Of a stretch of DNA of 64,000 nt, positions 1-7,940 are shown piece after piece. Position numbers and translations under genes: made by a program. The stretch is from Terasakiella sp033100395 (lineage in GTDB: Bacteria > Pseudomonadota > Alphaproteobacteria > Rhodospirillales > Terasakiellaceae): positions 132,426 through 196,425 of the forward strand of contig NZ_JAWLVJ010000006.1 in NCBI RefSeq assembly GCF_033100395.1, in the 5' to 3' direction. Numbering within the stretch: the stretch's first letter is position 1; each line of letters starts with the position of its first letter. The notes beneath the pieces are model-generated. The model saw only the letters and a program-made list of their open reading frames with translations, was not told the DNA's origin and did not search any database.

Positions 1-78
1 CGCAGCAATGAAAAGGGCAGACAGGATACCGATGACAGGTGAAGCAGGGGTATCATTATGTTTGTTATTTTGTTCCAT
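1..78 (-). CDS. N-terminal fragment of a small membrane protein, cut by the window edge
   Basis: Read on the minus strand from an ATG at 78, 26 codons run to the window edge without a stop. The first dozen residues are polar (MEQNNKHNDTP) and are followed by a hydrophobic stretch (PVIGILSALFIAA) that looks like the start of a membrane segment. A weak AGG lies just upstream. It is divergent from the ECF sigma gene. The function cannot be told from this fragment. Confidence 0.45.
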   Translation of the reverse strand, partial: MEQNNKHNDTPASPVIGILSALFIAA

Positions 79-202
79 TGCCTAACAATAACCATAAAAG
101 CGCAAAAGGTCTAAAGACATTCTAATAAATTAAGAAATGATGTGATTTCATTGCTGTGATATACAAAGCAAAAATGTTCAAGTGAAATGATTTAGGCAGG
201 GT

Positions 203-682
203 ATGGACCTTCGTAAAGTCCTCATAAATTTGCAGGGGCAATTTCTCGCCTATGCGCGTGAAATGTGTCGCCATGCCGATGATGCTGAAGATCTGGTGCA
301 AACTGCCATGATGAAAGCGCTGAACACGGACAGACTTCCGAAAACGGAAGGTGAGGTCAAACCCTGGTTCTTTCGCATCATGCGCAATTTGCATATTGAT
401 GATGTACGAAAAAAGAATGTGCGCACGGAATATTTAAGGGACCAGATACGTTTATATAATATAGAGGAAACCAATCGATCCGATATGACCAGAAGCCTGA
501 TGGTCCGTCAGGCCTTTGATCGACTGGATGAGGACAAGCGGGAGATTTTGTTTCTGGTGGATGTGGCCGGGATGAAATATGCGGAAATCGCCGAGGTGAT
601 GGATATCCCCATCGGTACGGTGATGAGTCGGGTCAGCCGGGCACGTCGGGAATTGCTTGACATATTAGACAGCGGTAATTAA
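203..682 (+). CDS. ECF-type RNA polymerase sigma factor
   Basis: This 159-residue protein has the two-domain layout of extracytoplasmic-function sigma factors. Region 2 (about residues 8-72) contains the ADDAEDLVQ and PWFFRIMRN signatures that bind core polymerase and the -10 element. Region 4 (about 98-155) has the YAEIAEVMDIPIGTVMSRV helix-turn-helix that reads the -35 element. There is no sigma region 1 or 3. The start has a short AGG upstream. The next gene, 29 bp downstream, is a membrane anti-sigma factor, so the pair is very probably one operon with the sigma factor held inactive at the membrane. The signal and regulon are unknown; the neighbouring sulfite dehydrogenase genes are a possible target by position only. 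Confidence 0.9.
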   Translation: MDLRKVLINLQGQFLAYAREMCRHADDAEDLVQTAMMKALNTDRLPKTEGEVKPWFFRIMRNLHIDDVRKKNVRTEYLRDQIRLYNIEETNRSDMTRSLMVRQAFDRLDEDKREILFLVDVAGMKYAEIAEVMDIPIGTVMSRVSRARRELLDILDSGN

Positions 683-711
683 TTAAGGGCAAAAAGCGGA
701 GCTATGTTGTT

Positions 712-1476
712 ATGAGTGACAACAATCAGGATTGGGAACTCTTAAATGCATTCGCCGATGGTGAACTGCCTGAAGAGTTGCGCGCCGATTTTGAAGCGCG
801 CCTTGTCAGTGATGCTGATCTGCAGCGCGAACTGGATAAAATCCTGTCCCTGAAAGCCACTTTATCCACCATGGACCCACCTGCGGATTATTCTCTGAAA
901 CCAGCAGCGAACGATCATGCACCCAAGGGGCGTTTCAAAAAATGGGCGCTGTCTGTTGGTGTCGCGGCATCCGTTATCGGCATGATCGGCTATTCCTATC
1001 TGAATTCCCATAAAAGCTGGGATGAACTCGCCCTTAAAAGCCACCGTGATATGGCGAGCCAGAATTATGTGGTGGATGTCTCGCCCGTTCAATCTGCTGC
1101 CTGGGTCACGCCCGAGATTGGCATTCTTGCCCCGGACCTGACAGGTGCACGGCTTTATCTGGTCGATATGAAAATGTCGAACCAACGCGATAAGGCGCAG
1201 GTTGCTATTCATTATCGGGGCTTGCGCGGTTGTAGCCTGACCATCTTTGCCATGAAAAATCCGGACAAGCTGATGGGGGAGATCAAAGCAGACGACTTGT
1301 TGACCCATACGTGGTCGGATCAGGGCTTGCATTTTGCTATGCTGACCAAGGGGATGGATGTGAACCGTTTCCGGTCCATCGCGCTATATTCGCAGGAAAT
1401 GATTTCTCATCAGCTGCATAAAGACAAAGGGCAATATGCCCGCTTTGAAAATAACGACAACGCCCCTTGCGCATAA
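712..1476 (+). CDS. Membrane-anchored anti-sigma factor
   Basis: The protein has 254 residues. The N-terminal 50 residues (WELLNAFADGELPEE and following) match the helical anti-sigma domain that caps ECF sigma factors, but the Cys/His ligands of the zinc-binding form are absent. A single membrane helix lies at about residues 78-98 (WALSVGVAASVIGMIGYSYL), and a periplasmic domain of about 150 residues follows. It lies directly after the ECF sigma gene with a GGAGC ribosome site. The family role is to sequester the sigma factor until a signal releases it; what the periplasmic part senses cannot be seen. Confidence 0.82.
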   Translation: MSDNNQDWELLNAFADGELPEELRADFEARLVSDADLQRELDKILSLKATLSTMDPPADYSLKPAANDHAPKGRFKKWALSVGVAASVIGMIGYSYLNSHKSWDELALKSHRDMASQNYVVDVSPVQSAAWVTPEIGILAPDLTGARLYLVDMKMSNQRDKAQVAIHYRGLRGCSLTIFAMKNPDKLMGEIKADDLLTHTWSDQGLHFAMLTKGMDVNRFRSIALYSQEMISHQLHKDKGQYARFENNDNAPCA

Positions 1477-1513
1477 AAGCCCCGCCGCTTTATCGATAAG
1501 GGGCAGGGCTTTG
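1476..1513. terminator. Bidirectional hairpin between convergent genes
   Basis: The arms AAAGCCC.GCC and GGC.GGGCTTT form a ten-pair stem with one mismatch, between the anti-sigma gene and the convergent cytochrome gene. The minus-strand copy is followed by CTTTTA, a better U-run than on the plus strand. Confidence 0.6.
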
Positions 1514-1520
1514 TATGGGC

Positions 1521-2234
1521 TTATCTAGGAAAGTTGGGGCGGTCCGTATTATAGTTGGCGGCCAGATAATCCAGCACCAAGGTCAGGTCGGGTTCGTCAA
1601 TTTCCCCCATATCCTGTTCATCGACCATCCATTCCAGCAGTTCAACCCACCCATCACGGGTCAGGCCCTGTTGGGCAACGATACGTTCGGAATGGCACGC
1701 CGTACAGTAGGCATGGGTTTCTTCAACGCCTTTTGCGACAAACAGAACACCGTAATCATCGGCATCATCCGGGGCTTCGGCTTCATCGCCGGAAATATCC
1801 TGAGACAGGGCAGCAAAGTTGAAGATCAGGTCACTGTTCTGGTTGATATAGGCAATCAGGTTGGCGCGCTGGCTTGGCTTTTTGATACCGACAAAAGTCA
1901 TGTTGGTGCCCTTGGCATGTTCGGTCGGTTTTTCCAGATAATCATCCAGACGGGTCGCCGTCCATTTGCCGCTCAGCTTTTTAAAGGCCGGGCTGTAATC
2001 ATAATCTTTGGCGGTTGCCACATCGCGGTGCATCACACCCCACAGGTTTGGACCTGCGCCATGATCAGCGTTGCGTTCCAGCGTGTGGCACTGCAGGCAT
2101 TTTTTAAATTCAGTTTTGCCATGTTCCACATTGGCCACGGCAAGACGTTTCATAATATTGGTGTCCTCTGCCTTGGCAGGGATGGAAACAAGGCTCAGCG
2201 CAGCAATAGCGCCGATGAAAGATAGGAATTTCAT
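1521..2234 (-). CDS. Diheme cytochrome c, likely electron acceptor of the adjacent sulfite dehydrogenase
   Basis: This 237-residue secreted protein has a signal peptide ending near SIPAKA and two CXXCH heme sites, Cys46-Cys49-His50 (CLQCH) and Cys177-Cys180-His181 (CTACH). The first half resembles a class I cytochrome c2, with NMTF near residue 112 as the probable Met ligand. The second half resembles the small cytochrome subunit of sulfite dehydrogenases (VLDYLAANY). An acidic linker joins the halves. It lies 90 bp downstream of the molybdopterin subunit on the same strand, so it probably carries electrons from the molybdenum centre to the respiratory chain. Whether it is closer to SorB or SoxD cannot be settled by eye. 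Confidence 0.85.
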   Translation of the reverse strand: MKFLSFIGAIAALSLVSIPAKAEDTNIMKRLAVANVEHGKTEFKKCLQCHTLERNADHGAGPNLWGVMHRDVATAKDYDYSPAFKKLSGKWTATRLDDYLEKPTEHAKGTNMTFVGIKKPSQRANLIAYINQNSDLIFNFAALSQDISGDEAEAPDDADDYGVLFVAKGVEETHAYCTACHSERIVAQQGLTRDGWVELLEWMVDEQDMGEIDEPDLTLVLDYLAANYNTDRPNFPR

Positions 2235-2324
2235 TTTCTCACCGATTGGTTTGATGAAAAGTGACCGGGTGCCCGCAAACTAGAGGGAGAGAGGGCACCC
2301 GGCCTGGGTCAAAAGGGCAGGGGG

Positions 2325-3623
2325 TTAAACAACGCGCACGGCAATGCGGTGCATGGTGTTGTTCAGATACCCTTTTGGGTTCCATTTAAGGGCATGGGGT
2401 TGTGCGTCACCCGCATCATCGGTGGCACGTGCCCAAACTTCATAGTAACCTTTCTGCGGGAAATTGACGTTTGCACGCCAGTTCTGCCAGGCCCCTGAAT
2501 TGACAGGCTTATCAAGAGTGGTTGTCTGCCATGTCACACCGAAGTCGATGGAGATATCAACCTTGGCAATGTCACGATCACCAGACCAGGCATGGCCGCG
2601 CACTTCCGTTTCCATGGATTTCATTTCAACGTTTGTGGCAGGATGTGTGATCAGGGATTTCACAGGCATACGTTCGATGATTTCGAAATCTTTCTTATCA
2701 ACCTTTTCACCCGGGGCAACCGGACGGTTTGGTACGCGATACGCTTTGCCCGTCATCTTCGGTCCGTCATGAACTACATCACGCAGATAAATGCGCTTCA
2801 GCCATTTCTGTGAACAAGACCCCGGCCAGCCCGGAACGACCAGACGCAGGGGTGCACCATTCATCGGGTGCAATGGCTTGCCGTTCATTTCAAAGGCGAT
2901 CAGGATGTTGTCTGTGAGCGCTTTTTCAATCGGCAGACCACGTGAAATCGGCAGTTTGTCCGGGTTCATGGACAGGTGATGATCTGCCCCTTCGTGGGCT
3001 GTGTAAACCACATTGTCTTTAACGCCAGCAGCTTCCAGAACGTCTTTCAGCTTTACACCCGTCCAGTTTGAACAGGCAACTGCACCCAAAGTCCATTGGT
3101 TGCCTTTTGCGGGGGGGGCAAAGGCTGCACGGCCGTTACCACCACATTCGATGGTGATGGCCATGGTGTGGGTTTTGAATTTCTTTTTCAAATCCGCAAT
3201 GGTGAGTTTCATCGGCTTGTCAACCAGACCGTCGATGGTCAGCTCCCAGGTTTTGGGATCAACATCTTCGGGTGGGATACCGTTGTTGCGGATGAAGTGA
3301 CGCGATGTTGGCGTGATGGCATCATCCAGAAGGTGCGCAGGTGTTTCAGCGTTGACCGGGCGGTTGTTCAACAGTGTCAGGCCATCTTTACCTGCCAGAA
3401 CATCTTCATCATCGGCCAATGCAACAGGCACCAGACCTGCAGGCATGTTTTTGCCAAATGGGATGGACATACCGACCATGGCGCCCATGGTGGTCAGGCC
3501 GAGACCTTTAAGAAAGCCGCGACGATCAGAGGATGCGACCTGTTCGATCATTTCATGTTCACTGGGTGTTTGCACCGCAGATGCTGGGGACGTATCCGTC
3601 TTTTTTGTGGTTTTCAAACTCAT
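2325..3623 (-). CDS. Periplasmic molybdopterin sulfite dehydrogenase, SorA/SoxC-like
   Basis: The 432-residue protein begins with a twin-arginine signal (DRRGFLKG near residues 33-40, then a hydrophobic stretch), so it is exported folded with its cofactor. The sulfite-oxidase fold follows. RHFIRNNGIP lies near residue 108, and the molybdenum-ligand Cys160 sits in IECGGNGR. The C-terminal dimerisation domain covers about 300-430. Family members oxidise sulfite, or sulfane sulfur in SoxC, and pass electrons to cytochrome c; a diheme cytochrome gene follows directly. No other sox genes are visible here, which favours a stand-alone sulfite dehydrogenase. The start has a strong AGGAGAGG site. A Fur-like box lies about 90 bp upstream. 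Confidence 0.87.
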   Translation of the reverse strand: MSLKTTKKTDTSPASAVQTPSEHEMIEQVASSDRRGFLKGLGLTTMGAMVGMSIPFGKNMPAGLVPVALADDEDVLAGKDGLTLLNNRPVNAETPAHLLDDAITPTSRHFIRNNGIPPEDVDPKTWELTIDGLVDKPMKLTIADLKKKFKTHTMAITIECGGNGRAAFAPPAKGNQWTLGAVACSNWTGVKLKDVLEAAGVKDNVVYTAHEGADHHLSMNPDKLPISRGLPIEKALTDNILIAFEMNGKPLHPMNGAPLRLVVPGWPGSCSQKWLKRIYLRDVVHDGPKMTGKAYRVPNRPVAPGEKVDKKDFEIIERMPVKSLITHPATNVEMKSMETEVRGHAWSGDRDIAKVDISIDFGVTWQTTTLDKPVNSGAWQNWRANVNFPQKGYYEVWARATDDAGDAQPHALKWNPKGYLNNTMHRIAVRVV

Positions 3624-3713
3624 TGAAACCTCTCCTGTTAATTAGTCTAGTTTTAAATAAACGAGCAGGGTTTGAGCTTTATTCCAAAAAAAGTTAAAAA
3701 AACTTCTTGCAAA

Positions 3714-3728
3714 TGATAATGATTATTA
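3714..3728. promoter_or_regulatory. Candidate Fur-type box
   Basis: TGATAATGATTATTA matches the 7-1-7 Fur consensus TGATAAT-N-ATTATCA at 13 of 14 defined positions. It lies in the divergent spacer between the sulfite dehydrogenase gene and the DUF2325 gene, so either or both could be controlled by iron or manganese. Alphaproteobacterial Fur/Mur/Irr sites vary, so the exact regulator is open. Confidence 0.5.
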
Positions 3729-3854
3729 ATATCGTTTGTCCTGCCTCCTCCCAGAGGCACTGTGAAACGACTTACCTGAATCTCTGGCTTCTTTTCGTCT
3801 TCTCCTTAAGGCCGGGGGTTCAGGTTAGTTTTCAAAGCAGGAGTTTAAGCACTT

Positions 3855-5078
3855 ATGTCTGATGCAAACCCGTTGAGTTTTCTGTCTGATCCAAAGCCGA
3901 TGGAACGCCTGAGTGAGGCGGACCTGAAACCACGCATCAAACGTCGCAAGCTGTGGGAGCTGGATGTCCACTGGCATTGCGCCGTGATCGGAACCTGTCT
4001 GAACGCATCAGATATCGAAAAGATTGCGCAAAAATGCCAGGCGCCGAATTTCGAAGGCCGCATTGCGGATTACAAGATGCATTCTTTCTTTGTCGGTCAG
4101 GCACGCTATAGCCAGGGTGTCGGCAAGCTTCTTCATAAATTTCTGGAACGAAAATTTAATCGCACGGTGAAAGCTTTTTCACGCTTGAAAACATCAGCGT
4201 TGATAGAAGAAAAATGGCTGGAAGCTGTTGGGAATGGGGATATCCCGGGTGCGTTCTGGGCGGTGATGACGCACCCAAATGCTTCCTCTGACTTGCTGAG
4301 TGAAGTTTACGGTGAAGTTCATATGTTGTCTCATCTGGAAGGGGCGACGAACCGTGCAGATCACCGTGAATTGGCCGATATCAAAACGACTTGCGCCAAA
4401 TTACAATTGGAATTGGAAGATGTCCGTCGCACCAACCGAAAAGCTATTGAAAAACGTGATCATCTGATTGGCCAGCTGAAACGGGACTTGAAAGATACAT
4501 CGACCAAGGCGCGCCGCTCTGACGAGCTGGAAGCTTTGCTGTTGGCAGAACGCGATGGCGATACCATTGCACGTCTGGAAAAACGTATCGACGTTTTGAC
4601 CATGCGCGTGTTGCAGGAAACGGAACGTGCGGATCAAAATCAGCAAAAATTAAAAGAGTTGGAAGCTTGGAACAAGGAATTGCGGCAGTCTCAGATTGCT
4701 ACGCCAGTTCAGGAACAGGCCGTTACGGTTTGTATGCAACAGGAAGGATGTGCTGGTGAAGAGTCTGATCTTTGTGGACGCTGTATTGCCTATATCGGTG
4801 GGCAGACAAAACAGGCCGCGCATTTCAGAAAGAAGGTGGAAGAAAAGAACGGTCAGTTCATTCACCATGATGGTGGACTGCACGATGGTCAGGCCCGTTT
4901 GCAAAGTATCTTGTCGCAGGCAGACGCGGTCATGTTCCCTGTAACCTGTGTCAGTCATGAAGCAACGCGGGAAATTAAACGGGTGTGTATAAAAGATGAA
5001 AAACCGTTTGTGCCGCTGAGATCACAGGGGTTAAGCGCCTTTGTGAAAGGGTTGGAAGAAACCATTGAAAAGATGTGA
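3855..5078 (+). CDS. DUF2325 domain protein with central coiled coil
   Basis: The protein has 407 residues in three parts. An alpha-helical N-terminal domain (to about residue 150) includes WELDVHWHCAVIGTC. A heptad-rich coiled coil spans about 165-280. The C-terminal DUF2325 domain starts with a Cys cluster (CMQQEGC..SDLCGRC) and continues through YIGG, HHDGG and FPVTCVSH, motifs typical of that family. Biochemical function is not established for the family; the Cys/His pattern suggests metal binding. It is divergent from the sulfite dehydrogenase, with a Fur-like box between them. The start has AGGAG about 12 bases upstream. Confidence 0.75.
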   Translation: MSDANPLSFLSDPKPMERLSEADLKPRIKRRKLWELDVHWHCAVIGTCLNASDIEKIAQKCQAPNFEGRIADYKMHSFFVGQARYSQGVGKLLHKFLERKFNRTVKAFSRLKTSALIEEKWLEAVGNGDIPGAFWAVMTHPNASSDLLSEVYGEVHMLSHLEGATNRADHRELADIKTTCAKLQLELEDVRRTNRKAIEKRDHLIGQLKRDLKDTSTKARRSDELEALLLAERDGDTIARLEKRIDVLTMRVLQETERADQNQQKLKELEAWNKELRQSQIATPVQEQAVTVCMQQEGCAGEESDLCGRCIAYIGGQTKQAAHFRKKVEEKNGQFIHHDGGLHDGQARLQSILSQADAVMFPVTCVSHEATREIKRVCIKDEKPFVPLRSQGLSAFVKGLEETIEKM

Positions 5079-5084
5079 CTAAGC

Positions 5085-5135
5085 CCCCTGCCTTCGCAGG
5101 GGTGACGCGGTGCTGTCATTCCTTCGAAGGCAGGA
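5085..5135. repeat. Palindromic intergenic repeat, family A relative
   Basis: Two adjacent hairpin units, CCCCTGC-CTTC-GCAGGGG and GTCATTCC-TTCGAAGGC-AGGAATC, sit between the convergent DUF2325 and rlmE genes. The GGGGTGACG and GTCATTCC edges are the same as those of the longer repeats at 48364 and 63380. The paired hairpins may also act as a shared terminator. Confidence 0.65.
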
Positions 5136-5142
5136 ATCTCAA

Positions 5143-5859
5143 TCATTCACTATAATTATTCTTCCCACGGAAACCGCTGGCGATCACGTAAGTTTCAGAT
5201 GAATCCTTACGGCTTGCGGGTGGTTTTGCGTGACGCACGTTGGTGAAGCTTTTGCGCATTTGTTGCAGCAGGGATGTTTCGGTTCCGCCTGCCAGGACTT
5301 TGGCGACAAACCAGCCGTCTTTCTTCAAAACTTCTTCTGCAAAATAGACAGCGAGTTCCACAAGGGCGGTGATGCGCAGGTGGTCGGTTTGTGGGTGGCC
5401 ACTGGCTGCGGCTGCCATGTCGCTTAAGACCACATCGACACTGCCGCCGATGACTTCTTTCAAACGCTCAGGTGCATCATTTTCCATGAAATCGCCGACC
5501 AGAAGGGTGGCGCCGGGGATGTCTTCCACTTCCTGAAGGTCAATCCCGATCACATGACCGTTGGGGTTTTTCTCTGCTTCAATACGTTCTGCAGCGATTT
5601 GGGTCCAGCCGCCGGGGGCACAACCGAGATCGACAACTTTCTGACCGGGTTTCAGGAAATTGAAACGGTCATCCAGTTCGATCAGCTTGAAGGCCGCGCG
5701 GGATCTATAGCCAAGACGATTGGCTTCCTGCACATAGGGATCGTTTAACTGGCGTTGCAGCCACCGGGTCGAAGAAGATTTACGACCACGCGCGGTTTTT
5801 ACCCGGACGGTTTTGTCACGGCGGGCCTGCGGTGTTTTCCATTTTTTAGTCTGAGACAT
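5143..5859 (-). CDS. rlmE: 23S rRNA (uridine-2552) 2'-O-methyltransferase
   Basis: This 238-residue FtsJ/RrmJ-type protein methylates the ribose of U2552 in the A loop of the large ribosomal subunit, using S-adenosylmethionine. The SAM-binding segment VVDLGCAPGGWTQIA lies near residue 74. The acidic motif LSDMAAAASGH and the lysine region WFVAKVLAGG supply the K-D-K-E type catalytic set, with RKDSSETYV near the end. The basic N-terminal 40 residues are usual in alphaproteobacteria. The ppx/gppA-type gene lies 72 bp upstream on the same strand, an arrangement common in this class, and the two probably form an operon. Confidence 0.93.
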   Translation of the reverse strand: MSQTKKWKTPQARRDKTVRVKTARGRKSSSTRWLQRQLNDPYVQEANRLGYRSRAAFKLIELDDRFNFLKPGQKVVDLGCAPGGWTQIAAERIEAEKNPNGHVIGIDLQEVEDIPGATLLVGDFMENDAPERLKEVIGGSVDVVLSDMAAAASGHPQTDHLRITALVELAVYFAEEVLKKDGWFVAKVLAGGTETSLLQQMRKSFTNVRHAKPPASRKDSSETYVIASGFRGKNNYSE

Positions 5860-5931
5860 GGCTGCACATATATGTAAAGAGGGTGAAAACGTGGCGCTTA
5901 CATAGTCTTCTTTATAACAGAAATAAAGTCT

Positions 5932-6978
5932 TTAGTCTTGGTCGCGGCTTTTTTCGTCCTGATCACGCATCAGTTTCAGCAAAATTCCTTCACGAATACC
6001 ACGATCTGCAATTGTCAGTTCACCCACGGGCCAAAGCTTGCACAAGGCTTCGAGGATTGCACATCCTGCCAGAACCAGATCAGCGCGGTTGACCCCAATG
6101 CAGGGGTGGGCAGCGCGCTGATGGCAGTTCATCTCCGTCAGTTTTTGCGAAACGCGATGGACTTCATCAAAAGGCAGGTGCATGCCATCGACCTTGGATC
6201 GAAGATAGCGCGGCAGACGCAGGTGAATGGCACCTAATGTTGTCACCGTGCCGGACGTACCCAGCATTTGAACCTGAGCAGCGGCCACATCGGCTTCAAT
6301 ATTATTGCGTTTACTGAAATCTGCGATCTCATTTAACACATGGTTCTGGATCGCCTGATAATCATCCGGGGTGACTTCATCGCCCTGGGCATATTCTTCT
6401 GTGACCGTGACCACGCCAATGGGCAGGGAGATGACATCAACTACCTGCGGATCACCCAGGCGGTCCAGTTCGATCCACATAATTTCGGTACTGCCGCCCC
6501 CAATATCAAAGACAAGCGCCTTTGGTTTTTGCAGATTCAACAGGGAGGCGCATCCGGTCAGGGCCAGCTTGGCTTCTTCTTCTGGATGGATGGCTTCAAG
6601 ATCAATTCCGGTTTCATCAATGACGCGTGATAAGAAGGTGTCCGCATTGCTGGCGCGGCGGCAGGCTTCTGTCGCGACACTTCTGACGAAGGTGACGTTG
6701 CGCGACTTCAGTTTTTTGGAACAGACCGCCAGGGCTTTGATGGTGCGTTCCATCGCATCATCGCTCAAGCGACCGCTTTGGGCTACATCTTCGCCCAGGC
6801 GTGTAATGCGGGAAAATGAGTCAACGACCCGGAATCCCTGTTTGGTCCGCCGCGCGATCAGCATGCGGCAGTTGTTCGTCCCCAAATCGAGGGCGGCATA
6901 TAAAGGCAGGGAGTTGTTTTTTTGCATCCGCCCGGTTTTTTGACGCCGTTTGCGCTGATGCATATAGTTTGAAGCCAC
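5932..6978 (-). CDS. Ppx/GppA-family exopolyphosphatase or pppGpp phosphatase
   Basis: The protein has up to 348 residues and the actin-like ASKHA fold. Phosphate-binding loops include ALDLGTNNCRMLIA near the start and VFDIGGGSTEIMW near residue 150; RGIREGILL is near the C-terminus. The family hydrolyses polyphosphate or converts pppGpp to ppGpp. At this length it is the short form without the C-terminal HD domain. The longest reading uses a GTG start with AGGA about 12 bases upstream. A methionine start at residue 6 or 19 is possible, because the extra N-terminus is very basic (QRKRRQK). It is probably cotranscribed with rlmE. Confidence 0.88.
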   Translation of the reverse strand: MASNYMHQRKRRQKTGRMQKNNSLPLYAALDLGTNNCRMLIARRTKQGFRVVDSFSRITRLGEDVAQSGRLSDDAMERTIKALAVCSKKLKSRNVTFVRSVATEACRRASNADTFLSRVIDETGIDLEAIHPEEEAKLALTGCASLLNLQKPKALVFDIGGGSTEIMWIELDRLGDPQVVDVISLPIGVVTVTEEYAQGDEVTPDDYQAIQNHVLNEIADFSKRNNIEADVAAAQVQMLGTSGTVTTLGAIHLRLPRYLRSKVDGMHLPFDEVHRVSQKLTEMNCHQRAAHPCIGVNRADLVLAGCAILEALCKLWPVGELTIADRGIREGILLKLMRDQDEKSRDQD

Positions 6979-7656
6979 TATTATATATGTCCTGTTAGAT
7001 CGATATTTTCATATCACCCAATGCTTCCTTTCTTTTTATACGAAACCAATGAAGACGGGAAGGACGAAAGACATAAAAATGTAATGAACACAGAAGTGCT
7101 GATTGAAAAGCATCAATCAATTGGCGTCCAAAAACCGTGAAATTAGCAATATTTGATGCATATGTTGCTTAAAAATTAGGCAAAAAATCGGGTTTTTATG
7201 GAGGAATTTAGGCAAAATCGAAGCGGAATTTTATGCGGATTTCTCGTGATTCTTCTGTGCGAGCTATGCGAGATTCTCGTTTCAGGCATGATTTTTATGC
7301 ATGCTGCAACGCAGCAATGCAAAAAAAATAGTCGGTAATACCAGAAATGGCGGAATTGTGCCATTTTTACATTGACTTCGGTCAAGCCCAGCAGAAACTA
7401 AAGGCTTGCAGAATTCGGAATATTAGACAATTCGCGTTCGCAAGTGCAAAATATTGTTAGTTCACCATACATTTTTTTAAAATTTCTCAATTTTTTTTGC
7501 ATTGATTGCTGGACCACTGGTGTTTTTCTAAGGTACAAAAATGCGGGTTACGGCACTTTGTTTGAAATAAAGTTGCTGTATTGAATTTTTTGTAAACAAA
7601 TAAACCGCTCCAATTTATGGAGTGGAAACTCTCGATTGTAGGGGAGGCTTTTTTTA
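6979..7656. other. Long AT-rich divergent intergenic region
   Basis: About 680 bases separate ppx/gppA from the symporter operon. It contains an FNR/FixK-type dyad at 7372-7385 and an imperfect hairpin at about 7298-7320. Several A/T runs are present, and a strong AGGGGAGG ribosome site lies just before 7657. No convincing gene was found; the small reading frame at 7176-7385 on the minus strand has no recognisable features. The length suggests a long 5' leader or several promoters for the symporter genes. Confidence 0.5.
7372..7385. promoter_or_regulatory. FNR/FixK-type dyad
   Basis: TTGACTTCGGTCAA is a perfect TTGAC-N4-GTCAA inverted repeat, within the TTGA(T/C)-N4-(A/G)TCAA pattern recognised by FNR, FixK and related Crp-family regulators. 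It is about 270 bp upstream of the DUF4212 gene, far for a simple activator site unless the leader is long. Confidence 0.45.
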
Positions 7657-7917
7657 ATGAGTGATCATGATGGATCAGGCTACTGGGCAGCGAACATTCG
7701 CCTGGTAACTTGGCTTCTGGTAGTATGGGCTCTGTGCTCATACGGTTTTGGTATTCTCCTGCGTGACACGCTGGACTCAATGGTATCATTTGGTGGTGTT
7801 GGACTGGGTTTCTGGTTTGCACAACAAGGTTCAATCTTTGTTTTCTTGGCGATCATTGCGATCTACGCCAAGAAAATGGGGCAGATTGACGAAGATTTCG
7901 GCGTACACGAAGACTAA
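7657..7917 (+). CDS. DUF4212 small subunit of a sodium:solute symporter
   Basis: This 86-residue protein has two membrane helices (about residues 15-35 and 48-72) and a charged C-terminal tail. The pattern W..N..L....LVVWA..SYGFGILL is that of the DUF4212 family, which is found almost only beside large sodium:solute symporters of the VC_2705 type. The large subunit starts 23 bp downstream. It is presumed to be a small partner of that permease. The ribosome site is strong (AGGGGAGG). Confidence 0.9.
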   Translation: MSDHDGSGYWAANIRLVTWLLVVWALCSYGFGILLRDTLDSMVSFGGVGLGFWFAQQGSIFVFLAIIAIYAKKMGQIDEDFGVHED

Positions 7918-7940
7918 TATCGTCTGGGGAATGACTTAAA

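Noticed and set aside
1515..2225. A 236-codon plus-strand frame opposite the diheme cytochrome gene
   Set aside because: The minus-strand frame has a signal peptide and two heme motifs; the plus-strand frame is its shadow.
7298..7320. Hairpin GCATGCTGC/GCAGCAATGC in the leader of the symporter operon
   Set aside because: It has a bulge, is not followed by a T-run on either strand and does not match a known riboswitch, so it is not called a terminator or regulatory RNA.
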